Positions 43,567-51,069 of a stretch of DNA of 64,000 bases are shown in pieces. Under the pieces are notes generated by a model. The model did no database searches. It was not told the DNA's origin and worked only from the letters and a program-made list of their open reading frames with translations. The stretch is from NCBI RefSeq assembly GCF_030846775.1, contig NZ_CP132910.1, forward strand, positions 2,390,001 through 2,454,000, written 5' to 3'. The stretch is from Geothrix sp. 21YS21S-2 (GTDB taxonomy: Bacteria > Acidobacteriota > Holophagae > Holophagales > Holophagaceae). Position numbers and translations under genes: made by a program. Position 1 is the stretch's first letter, and each line of letters begins with the position of its first letter.

Positions 43567-44178
43567 CTAGAAGGCGACCTTGGGCGCGGTCTCGGAGCCG
43601 GCCTGGGCCTTGAAGTAGGCCTTGTCACGGAACCGGTCGCCGAAGAACCCGGCGATGAGCAGGGTGGGGAAGCTGTTGCGCTTCGTGTTGAAGGCCTGGG
43701 CGGCCTGGTTGAAGCGCATGCGCTCGACCGCGATGCGGTTCTCCGTGCCCTCCAGCTGGGCCTGCAGCTCACGGAAGTTCTGGGTGGCCTTGAGGTCGGG
43801 GTACTTCTCCACCACGACCATGAGCCGGGAGAGGGCCGAGCCCAGGCCCTCCTGGGCCTTCTGGAAGGAGGCCAGGGCCTCGGGGGTGGCCGGGGCCTTG
43901 CCGCCCAGGTTGATCTGGCCCACCTTGGCGCGGGCCTCGGTGACGGCCGTGAAGGTGTCCTTCTCGAAGGCCGCGGCGCCCTTCACCGTGGCCACGAGGT
44001 TGGGCACCAGGTCGGCCCGGCGCTGGTAGACGTTCTCCACCTGCCCCCACTGGGCGTCCACGCCCTGGCCGAGGCTGTTGAGGGAATTGTAGGAGCCCAC
44101 GGCGCTCAGCCCCAGGATCACGAGGAACAGCACCAGGATGCCGCCGCACCCCAAAGCGATCTTTCCGCCCAGTCCCAT
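43567..44178 (-). CDS. LemA family protein
   Basis: 203 residues with one N-terminal membrane helix (about 8-27) and a long helical-bundle domain, including AQWGQVENVYQRRADLVPNLVATVKG near 41-66 and ENRIAVERMRFNQAAQAFNTKRNSFP. These are the strongest LemA hallmarks. It is the first gene of the lemA-tpm-tpm set, with GGAGG before the ATG. In other bacteria this set is linked to membrane or envelope stress, which I infer only by family. Confidence 0.92.
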   Translation of the reverse strand: MGLGGKIALGCGGILVLFLVILGLSAVGSYNSLNSLGQGVDAQWGQVENVYQRRADLVPNLVATVKGAAAFEKDTFTAVTEARAKVGQINLGGKAPATPEALASFQKAQEGLGSALSRLMVVVEKYPDLKATQNFRELQAQLEGTENRIAVERMRFNQAAQAFNTKRNSFPTLLIAGFFGDRFRDKAYFKAQAGSETAPKVAF

Positions 44179-44266
44179 GTTGCCTCCGATGATTGCCCTG
44201 CCAGCATACCCCCATTGCCCTTTCGCAGCGGGACCCGCCTATGATGCAGGTGGGGGGCCCGCACGC

Positions 44267-45880
44267 ATGGATCTGGTTCTGGTGGCCATACATCTGGAAG
44301 CCTCGGCCCGGGCCGTGCCCCTGGGACCGGCCATGCTGGCCTCCGTGCTGCGGCGTTCCTTCGGCGCCGAAGTCGCCGTGCGGGTGCTGGACCTCTACCT
44401 GGACCAGACCCCCGAGGCCTGCGCCGACCGGATCCTGGAGGACGCCCCCCGGTGGGTGGGGTTCTCCATGTACCTCTGGAACCGCGACCTGACGATGGCC
44501 GTGGCCCGGGTCCTGCGGGCGCGCCGGCCGGACCTGGTGATCTTCGCGGGCGGCTCGGAGGCCACCGCGGACCCCGAGGGCGTCCTGGGCGACCCCTCCA
44601 TGGACCTGGTGCTCCCCGGGGAGGGCGAGGACCTCATCGTTGAGGCCGTCAAGCACCTGCTCCGGGGCCAGGACCCCCGCGCCCTCCAGGCCACCCTCCG
44701 CCCGGCCCCCGTGGCGGACCTGGCCGCGCTCCCCAGCCCCTACCTGGACGGGACCCTGGACCCTTCGGCCTACCCGGGCCAGCTCTGGGAGCTGAGCCGG
44801 GGCTGCCCCTTCAAGTGCGACTTCTGCTTCGAGTCCCGGGGAGGCACGGGCACCCGCCGCGTCCCCATGGAGCGGGTGGAGGCCGAACTGCGCCTGTTCG
44901 AGGCCAAGGGCGTCAGCCAGATCTTCGTGCTGGACCCCACGTTCAACTTCGACCGCGCCCGGGCCAAGGAGGTCCTGCGCCTCATCGCCGCCGAGGCGCC
45001 GGCCATCCACTTCTTCTTCGAGATCCGCACCGAGTTCATCGACCGCGAACTGGCCAGGCTGTTCGCGTCCATCCGCTGCACCCTCCAGATCGGCCTCCAG
45101 AGCGCCCACGACGCCGTGCTGAGAAACATCAACCGCCGCATCGACCCGGATGAATTCGAGAGCCGGGTCCTCCTGCTCCACCGCGCCGGCGCCACCTACG
45201 GCTTCGACCTCATCTACGGCCTGCCCGGGGACGACCTGGAGGGCTTCAAGGCCAGCCTCGACTACGCCCTGGGCCTGGCGCCCAACCACCTGGACATCTT
45301 CTGCCTGGCGGTGCTGCCGGGCACCCGGCTCTTCGAGACGGCGGCCTCCTTCGGCCTGGAGCACCAGGCGGCGAACCCCTACCTGGTCACCGCCTCCCCG
45401 GGGTTCCCGCCGGAGGACCTGGCCCAGGCCGCGCGCATCGCCCGGGCCTGCGACACCTTCTACAACGACGGCAAGGCGGTGCCCTGGTTCGCCATCGTCC
45501 AGGGCGCCCTGGGCCTGGAGCCCTCCGAACTCTTCCGCCGTTTCGCGGACCACCCCGGGTCCGGGGACGTCATCGGCCTGCAGCGCGACTTCATCACGGC
45601 CCAGTTCGAAGCCCTCGGGCTGGAGGCCCAGGGTTCCGTGGCCGCGGACCTCATCACCTGGTTCGGCCTCTCGGCGCGCCTCGCCGACGCCGAGGCGCGG
45701 CGGGAGCCGCTGGCGGGCCCGTGCAGCGGGTTCTTCGCCCACGACCCCGCCCTCCTCCTGGACCAGCTCGCCGCGGGCATCACCGAGCTGGAGGACCTGT
45801 CCTTCGTCCTGCCCGCGGACCCCGGGGAGCGGATCCTCCACTTCAGGGACGGCGAAGCCTGCCTAGCTGAGCCTCGCTGA
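44267..45880 (+). CDS. B12-binding/radical SAM protein
   Basis: 537 residues. An N-terminal Rossmann-like B12-binding domain (about 1-130) ends with the LVLPGEGEDLI motif, as in many B12-radical SAM enzymes. The radical SAM core has C180-x3-C184-x2-C187 (RGCPFKCDFCFE), the Gly-rich LDPTFNF and a QIGLQSA segment. A C-terminal region of about 150 residues is unassigned. The classical cobalamin-ligand histidine is not visible, so cobalamin binding is uncertain. The ATG at 44267 follows a weak G-rich site, diverging from lemA. Its last 18 bases overlap the convergent Rieske gene. Substrate unknown. Confidence 0.85.
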   Translation: MDLVLVAIHLEASARAVPLGPAMLASVLRRSFGAEVAVRVLDLYLDQTPEACADRILEDAPRWVGFSMYLWNRDLTMAVARVLRARRPDLVIFAGGSEATADPEGVLGDPSMDLVLPGEGEDLIVEAVKHLLRGQDPRALQATLRPAPVADLAALPSPYLDGTLDPSAYPGQLWELSRGCPFKCDFCFESRGGTGTRRVPMERVEAELRLFEAKGVSQIFVLDPTFNFDRARAKEVLRLIAAEAPAIHFFFEIRTEFIDRELARLFASIRCTLQIGLQSAHDAVLRNINRRIDPDEFESRVLLLHRAGATYGFDLIYGLPGDDLEGFKASLDYALGLAPNHLDIFCLAVLPGTRLFETAASFGLEHQAANPYLVTASPGFPPEDLAQAARIARACDTFYNDGKAVPWFAIVQGALGLEPSELFRRFADHPGSGDVIGLQRDFITAQFEALGLEAQGSVAADLITWFGLSARLADAEARREPLAGPCSGFFAHDPALLLDQLAAGITELEDLSFVLPADPGERILHFRDGEACLAEPR

Positions 45881-46345
45881 GGCCGCCACCGTCTGGTCCA
45901 CGTGCACCACCAGCGCGCCGCCAGGAGCGGCCTCGGTCACCGCGAAGTGGACCAGGGGGTTGACCGCGGGCCCCAGGAGGTTGCCGCCGGAGAGGTCGTA
46001 CTGGCTGCCGTGGCAGGGGCAGGTGATCTTCGTGCCCGCCGGGAGGTCCACGGTGCAGCCCTGGTGGGTGCAGATGGCGGTCATGGCGTAGATGCCCGAG
46101 GCGTCCTTGATGAGGAAGAAGTTCGCCAGGTTCCGGTAGTCGCGGACCGTGCCGTCGGGGGCGGCCAGGAGGGCAGCCTTGGTGTCCTGGGTCGTCACGC
46201 CCCCGGCGGGAGGCGGCGGAGGGGGGGCGGCGGTGGAGCCTCCTCCGCCTCCCCCGCAGCCGCAGGCCAGGGCCATGCCGCACACGGCGGCGCCCAGGCA
46301 GAAGGTCCGGCGGTCGAGTTGGAGGGTGGTTTCGGGCGCAGACAT
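45863..46345 (-). CDS. Rieske iron-sulfur lipoprotein-like protein
   Basis: 160 residues. The N-terminal twin-arginine-like LDRRTFCLGA and a hydrophobic stretch end in ACGCGGGGG, a possible lipobox, followed by a Pro-rich linker. The Rieske domain has both cluster motifs, CTHQGC (about 98-103) and CPCHGSQYD (about 115-123), giving a 2Fe-2S cluster bound by two Cys and two His. It probably acts in electron transfer outside the cytoplasm. I chose the ATG at 46345 (GGAG upstream) over a longer frame. Overlaps the radical SAM gene end. Confidence 0.88.
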   Translation of the reverse strand: MSAPETTLQLDRRTFCLGAAVCGMALACGCGGGGGGSTAAPPPPPPAGGVTTQDTKAALLAAPDGTVRDYRNLANFFLIKDASGIYAMTAICTHQGCTVDLPAGTKITCPCHGSQYDLSGGNLLGPAVNPLVHFAVTEAAPGGALVVHVDQTVAASARLS

Positions 46346-46373
46346 GGCTTCTCCCAGGGGGGGTCGGGTTCGG

Positions 46374-46396
46374 CCCTCCCCCGCCGCGGGGGAGGG
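46374..46396. terminator. perfect GC hairpin between two minus-strand genes
   Basis: CCCTCCCCC pairs with GGGGGAGGG over nine bases with a GCCGC loop. It lies in the 120-base gap between the hydrolase and Rieske genes. No T-run follows on either strand, so a terminator role is only possible; it could also be a processing or repeat element. Confidence 0.35.
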
Positions 46397-46465
46397 ATGG
46401 CCCAGCATCCATCCGGGAAGGGGGTCCCTCCAGATCCGCTTCGGGAATAGCGCCCCATCCGGTCC

Positions 46466-48028
46466 CTACCAGCGCTCCGGAGCTCCCGGGGCGACGGGGG
46501 CCAGGGCCAGGTCGTGGAAGTCGTAGCTGAAGTCCGTGGACGGCGAAACGGCCTTCATGGCCACCCGGGCCACCTTCCCGGCGGCGTCGAGGGAGAAGGT
46601 GACGTAGGCGTCCGCGTCGAGGGTGCGGTCCTTCCAACGCACCACGAAGGTGTCGTACTGCCAGTGCTCCAGCGTTCCCGAAAGGCCCGGGGTGTGGGTG
46701 AACCGCATGGCCAGCTTCCCGCCGGAGGCCTCCACGAGGACGTCCCCGTACCAGGGGTCCCGGTAGCGCCCCGCATAGCCCTCCAGGGGCAGGGCGGGCT
46801 TCGAGGCGGCGTTGCGGGTCCCGGCGGCCTTGGCGACCTCCTCCTTCGCCCGGGCCTTCTGGGCCGCCCTCACCTCCTGGAAGGCCGCCACCCAGTCCTT
46901 GGGCGGCGCGCCCAGGTAGTGGTCCAGCACCGTGTTCGTGACGGCCTTGAAGGCGGCGCCCTCCTCCTGGTTCGTGAGCACGATGACGCCCAGGTTGCGC
47001 CCCGGCACCATGCTCACCTCCGTGACCATGCCCTTCAGGCCGCCGGTGTGGGAGACCAGGAGGTGGCCGCGGTAGGTCCGCACGTCCTCGCCCATGGCGT
47101 AGGCCAGGAAATCGGACCGCGCCTCGGCCAGCGCCGCGGGGGGTTCGCCGTGGGGGATCAGGGTCAGGGGCGTCCACAGCTCCCGGGCCCGCTTCTCGCT
47201 GAACAGGCGCCTGCCGCCGCCCAGGTCCCCCTTGGCCAGCAGCGCCCGCACCCAGCGCGTCAGGTCCTCGGCGGAGGCGACGATGGCCCCGGCCGGGGCG
47301 CTGTTGTCCATGACATCGTGTTCCACCGGCGCAAGCTTGTCGCCGTCCATGGCGTGGGCCGCGGCCACGTCGTCCCCGGTCCGCACGTCCCGGATGCTGG
47401 TGCGGCTGGAGGCCATGCCCAGCGGCCCGAAGAAGCGCTCCCGGATGAACTCCGCCCAGGGCCGGCCCGAGACGGCCCGGATCACCTCGCCCGCCACCGT
47501 GTAGAGGATGTTGTCGTACGCGTAGGCGCTCCGGAAGCTCGTGGCCAGCGGCACGAACCGCAGGCGGTGGACGATCTCCTCCCCGGTGAGGTCCGTCGGC
47601 GGGAAGAACATCAGGTCCCCGGCCCCGAGCCCCAGGCCGCTGCGGTGGCACAGCAGATCCCGGATCCGCATCTCCCGGGTGACGTAGGGATCGCTCATCT
47701 GGAAGCCCGGGAGGCGGTCCACGACCCGGTCGTCCCAGGCCAGCTTCCCTTCGTCCACGAGCATGGCCAGGGCCGAGGCCGTGAAGATCTTCGTGTTGGA
47801 GGCGATGGCGAAGAGGGTTCGCGGGGTCACGGGGGCCGGGTCGCCCAGCCTGCGCACGCCGTAGCCCTTGGCCAGGACGACCTTGCCGTCCTGCACCACC
47901 GCCACGGCGATGCCGGGCACGTTGAAGGCCGCGCGGGTGCGCTCCACGGCGCGGTCGAGGTCCGCCTGGGCGGCGAGGGGGAGGGCGAGGATCAGCGCCG
48001 GCGGGAACCAGCGGGTTGGAAAGGTCAT
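46466..48028 (-). CDS. serine beta-lactamase-like hydrolase (class C/esterase fold)
   Basis: 520 residues, secreted (signal cut near ALPLAAQA, about 22). The beta-lactamase-related fold has S77-x-x-K80 (ASNTK), a Tyr-x-Asn motif (YDN near 168), and HTGG (about 329-332). A C-terminal beta domain (about 405-520, LEGYAGRYRDPWYGD) resembles DUF3471. Substrate could be peptides or esters rather than antibiotics. A relative lies at 58391-60178. Good GGAG before the ATG. Confidence 0.9.
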   Translation of the reverse strand: MTFPTRWFPPALILALPLAAQADLDRAVERTRAAFNVPGIAVAVVQDGKVVLAKGYGVRRLGDPAPVTPRTLFAIASNTKIFTASALAMLVDEGKLAWDDRVVDRLPGFQMSDPYVTREMRIRDLLCHRSGLGLGAGDLMFFPPTDLTGEEIVHRLRFVPLATSFRSAYAYDNILYTVAGEVIRAVSGRPWAEFIRERFFGPLGMASSRTSIRDVRTGDDVAAAHAMDGDKLAPVEHDVMDNSAPAGAIVASAEDLTRWVRALLAKGDLGGGRRLFSEKRARELWTPLTLIPHGEPPAALAEARSDFLAYAMGEDVRTYRGHLLVSHTGGLKGMVTEVSMVPGRNLGVIVLTNQEEGAAFKAVTNTVLDHYLGAPPKDWVAAFQEVRAAQKARAKEEVAKAAGTRNAASKPALPLEGYAGRYRDPWYGDVLVEASGGKLAMRFTHTPGLSGTLEHWQYDTFVVRWKDRTLDADAYVTFSLDAAGKVARVAMKAVSPSTDFSYDFHDLALAPVAPGAPERW

Positions 48029-48101
48029 GGCGGACTCCGGGGATGCCCGCCCATGGTACTCCCCGCACCGCCCCGCGGGTCAACGCGGGGCGGCGGGAAA
48101 G

Positions 48102-48239
48102 CTACTTCTTCTTCTTGGCCGGCGCCGCCGCGGCCTTCTTCACGGGCTCGGCGAGCTTGCTGGCGAGGTCGTTGCCGCGGCTGGTGGCACCGTGGATCAC
48201 GGCCGGCTTGGCCTTCTTCGGCTTCTTGTCGTTGGACAT
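48102..48239 (-). CDS. 45-residue basic protein (Lys/Ala-rich)
   Basis: A short gene with a strong ribosome-binding site (AAGGAG five bases upstream of the ATG at 48239). Lys, Ala and Pro dominate, with MSNDKKPKKAKP at one end and KKAAAAPAKKKK at the other, and a short middle SRGNDLASKLAEP. Histone H1-like or nucleoid-binding behaviour is a guess from composition. No homologue is recognised. It stands alone between the hydrolase and rsmH. Confidence 0.55.
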   Translation of the reverse strand: MSNDKKPKKAKPAVIHGATSRGNDLASKLAEPVKKAAAAPAKKKK

Positions 48240-48329
48240 GCTTTCTCCTTGAGGGTCCCCTCCGACAGCGGCGCGGACCTTCCCACCCAGCATGGCCCCA
48301 AAGGCGCGCAGGGGTCGGCTTTTTCCAGA

Positions 48330-49346
48330 CTAATCTTTGACGGCCCAGCGCAGCTTGGCCGACGAGGAACGCGGATTGTCATGGCGCTCCTGGAACGAGG
48401 GGCGGATGGGCTCCGGGGCGACGTCCCGGTAGACGCCCGCCCGGTGGCCTTCCAGGAAGGCCTTCTTGACCCGACGGTCCTCGCCCGAGTGGAAGGTGAG
48501 GATGGCCACGCGCCCCCCCGGCTTCAGCGCCATGGGCAGCAGGGACAGGAACTGGTCCAGCACCTTGAGCTCGTCGTTAACGGCGATGCGCAGGGCCTGG
48601 AAGGTGCGCTGCAGGCTCGCGCGCGCCTCGTCCTCGGGGAGGACGCCCCGCACCAGCCGCGCCAGCTGCGTCGTGGTGGCCACGTCCTGCCCGTCCAGGG
48701 CGGCGGCGATGGCCTCGGCGTGGGGTTCGTCGGAGTTCTCCACCAGGAGCGCCGCCAGGTCCTCCCGGGCCAGGGCCTTCAGCAGGGCCGCGGCGGACCG
48801 CCCCCGGTTGGGGTTGAGCCGCAGGTCCAGGGGGCCGTCGCTCTTGTAGGTGAAGCCCCGGGCGGGGTTGTCGATCTGCATGCTGGAGACCCCCAGGTCC
48901 GCCAGGACGAAGTCCAGGCCCCCGCCGGTCTCCGGCAGGAGCGCGGGGAGCCCCGCGAAGTTCATGCGCTTGACCACCAGGACGTCCTCGCCGAACCCCA
49001 GGGCCCGCAGGCGGGCCTCGGTGCGCGGCAGCTCCAGCGGATCCACGTCCACGCCGAAGAGCCTGCCCCCGGGCTGGATCCGGGCCAGCAGCTCCTGGGC
49101 GTGGCCGCCGTAGCCCAGGGTGGCGTCCAGCCCCACCTCGCCGGGCCGCGGATCCAGGCACGCCAGGATCTCCGCCACGCAGATGGGCCGGTGGGTCCCC
49201 GCCGGCGTCTGCCCGCGGTCCATGACCTTCTGCAGTTCCGCGGCATGCAGGTCGGGGTTCAGCTCCTTGTACTTCTCCTCGAACCGCCGGGGGTGGGTGC
49301 CCTTGTAGCGGATCCGGCGTTGTCTCGGGGGCGGGGCATCGGTCAT
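48330..49346 (-). CDS. rsmH: RsmH-like 16S rRNA (cytosine-N4) methyltransferase
   Basis: 338 residues with a class I SAM methyltransferase core. Motifs are HRPICVAEILACL and DATLGYGGHAQELL (motif I), FVLADLGVSSMQIDNPARGFTYKSDGPLDLRL and ILTFHSGEDRRVKKAFL (motif IV-V). The N-terminal extension of about 50 residues (basic, RRIRYKGTHPRRFEEKY) is not standard. It sits away from the division-cell-wall cluster where rsmH usually lies, so a paralogue is possible. The ATG at 49346 is divergent from the SpoU gene. Confidence 0.85.
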   Translation of the reverse strand: MTDAPPPRQRRIRYKGTHPRRFEEKYKELNPDLHAAELQKVMDRGQTPAGTHRPICVAEILACLDPRPGEVGLDATLGYGGHAQELLARIQPGGRLFGVDVDPLELPRTEARLRALGFGEDVLVVKRMNFAGLPALLPETGGGLDFVLADLGVSSMQIDNPARGFTYKSDGPLDLRLNPNRGRSAAALLKALAREDLAALLVENSDEPHAEAIAAALDGQDVATTTQLARLVRGVLPEDEARASLQRTFQALRIAVNDELKVLDQFLSLLPMALKPGGRVAILTFHSGEDRRVKKAFLEGHRAGVYRDVAPEPIRPSFQERHDNPRSSSAKLRWAVKD

Positions 49347-49399
49347 CCCTTGATTCTGGACCAGACCGGCCCCTCCCGGGGAACAGCTATGATGAAGCC

Positions 49400-50167
49400 A
49401 TGACCCTCCCCGACCCTTGGCCCCTCTTCCAGGACCTCCGCTTCGCGGGCCAGCGGAACCACCCCCGCGGGGCCTGCTTCGTGGCCGAGGGCCGGATCCT
49501 CGTGGAGGACCTCCTGGCCTGGGGCCGCGCCGGGAAGGTGGAGGTGGTGGCCGTCCTGGCCGAGACCGCCTCGGCGGACGCCGTGCGCCCCCTGCTGCCG
49601 GAGGGCGCCGAGCTGATCGTCGCCACGCCCGCGGAGGTGGAGGCCCTCGCGGGCTTCCCCTTCCACCGGGGCCTCATGGCCGCGGCCCGGGTGCCCGATC
49701 CGCCCGGCCAGGATCGCCTGCGGGCCTGCCGGCGCCTGCTGGCGCTGCCCAGCGTCTCCGACGCCGAGAACCTGGGCCAGCTCCTGCGCACCGCGGCCGC
49801 CCTGGGCCTGGACGGGGTCCTCCAGGGACCCGGGCCCGACCCCTTCAGCCGCCGGGTGATCCGCGTGTCCATGGGCACCGCCTGGAAGCTCCCCGTCTGG
49901 CGCCGCGACGACGTGTGGGAGGCCCTCGAAGGCTGGAAGGCGGAGGGCGGCGAGGTGGTCGCCGCCGCCCTGGGCGGCGAGGACGTCCGCGCCTGGCGCC
50001 CCGCGGCCCGCACCGCCCTGGTGCTGGGCCCCGAGGGCCCGGGCCTCTCGGAGGCGGACCTGGCCCGCTGCGGCCGCACCGTGGGCATCGCCATGGCCCC
50101 GGGCGTGGACAGTCTCAACGTCGCCGCCGCCGGCGCCATCCTCATGCACCGCATGGTGGGCCCGTGA
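49400..50167 (+). CDS. SpoU/TrmH-family RNA 2'-O-methyltransferase
   Basis: 255 residues. A substrate-binding N-terminal domain (about 1-95) precedes the knotted SPOUT fold with [19 protein letters not shown] (motif 1, about 126-144), [14 protein letters not shown] (motif 2, about 213-226) and [22 protein letters not shown] (motif 3, about 232-253). It methylates a ribose in rRNA or tRNA; the target is unknown. It is the first of three coupled genes: the stop overlaps the next GTG. Confidence 0.9.
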   Translation: MTLPDPWPLFQDLRFAGQRNHPRGACFVAEGRILVEDLLAWGRAGKVEVVAVLAETASADAVRPLLPEGAELIVATPAEVEALAGFPFHRGLMAAARVPDPPGQDRLRACRRLLALPSVSDAENLGQLLRTAAALGLDGVLQGPGPDPFSRRVIRVSMGTAWKLPVWRRDDVWEALEGWKAEGGEVVAAALGGEDVRAWRPAARTALVLGPEGPGLSEADLARCGRTVGIAMAPGVDSLNVAAAGAILMHRMVGP

Positions 50168-51069
50168 CCCTCAACGCCGGCTTCTGCTACCGGGAGCGGG
50201 TGCAGCGGGGCGGCCTCACCGTCCTGGAGCACTTCGCGCGCCACCACCCCCACTCCACCCCAGAGCGGTGGCGGGAGCGCATCGAGGGGGGCGAGGTGGA
50301 GCTGGACGGCCGCGCCCCCGATCCCGCAGCGGTCCTCGCCCCTGGCCAGGAACTGGCCTGGCACCGCCCCCCCTGGGAGGAGCCGGAGGTGGACCTGGAC
50401 ATCCAGGTGGTCCACGAGGACGCCTTCCTCCTGGCCGTGGTGAAGCCCTCGGGCCTGCCCACCCTGCCCGGGGGCGGCTTCCTGGAGCACACGCTCATGG
50501 CCCTGGTGCGGGCCCGCTACCCCGGGTGCAGCCCCATGCACCGCCTCGGGCGGGGCACCTCGGGCCTCGTGCTCTTCGGCCGCACCCCCGAAGCCGGGGC
50601 GGCGCTGCAGGCCGCCTGGCGCGAGCACCGCGTGGAAAAACGCTACCGCGCCCTGGCGGCCGGCGACCCCGCCTGGGACGAGCTGGACATCCGGACCCCC
50701 ATCGGCCCCGTGCCCCACCCCTGGCTGGGCACGGTCTTCGCCGCCAGCCCCGGGGGCAAGGCCTCCCGCAGCGTCGCCCGCGTCCTGGAGCGGCGCGGGG
50801 ACGCCGCCCTGATGGAGGTGGACCTCCACACCGGCCGCCCCCACCAGATCCGCATCCACCTGGCCTCCGTGGGCCATCCCCTGGCAGGCGACCCCCTCTA
50901 CGCCCCCGGAGGCCTGCCCCGGGAGGACCTCGTAGCGCTGCCGGGGGACCTGGGCTACCTTCTGCACGCCGAGCGCCTCGCCTTCCGGCATCCGGTCACG
51001 GGGCTGCCCATGGACCTGCGGGCGGAACCGCCCGAGCGGCTCCGGTCGCGAAGCGGGCCCACGCCATGA
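50164..51069 (+). CDS. RluA-family pseudouridine synthase-like protein, catalytic Asp replaced
   Basis: 301 residues. An N-terminal S4-like RNA-binding part (about 10-65) is followed by the RluA core: [13 protein letters not shown] (about 96-108), KRYRALAAG (about 159-167) and [26 protein letters not shown] (about 221-246). The catalytic motif reads [10 protein letters not shown], where the usual sequence is HRLDxxTSG, so residue 129 is Gly in place of the catalytic Asp. The codon is clearly GGG. Such variants occur in some relatives, as I remember, but activity is doubtful. Start is GTG at 50164 (GTGA overlap). Coupled to the helicase gene. Confidence 0.85.
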   Translation: MTLNAGFCYRERVQRGGLTVLEHFARHHPHSTPERWRERIEGGEVELDGRAPDPAAVLAPGQELAWHRPPWEEPEVDLDIQVVHEDAFLLAVVKPSGLPTLPGGGFLEHTLMALVRARYPGCSPMHRLGRGTSGLVLFGRTPEAGAALQAAWREHRVEKRYRALAAGDPAWDELDIRTPIGPVPHPWLGTVFAASPGGKASRSVARVLERRGDAALMEVDLHTGRPHQIRIHLASVGHPLAGDPLYAPGGLPREDLVALPGDLGYLLHAERLAFRHPVTGLPMDLRAEPPERLRSRSGPTP

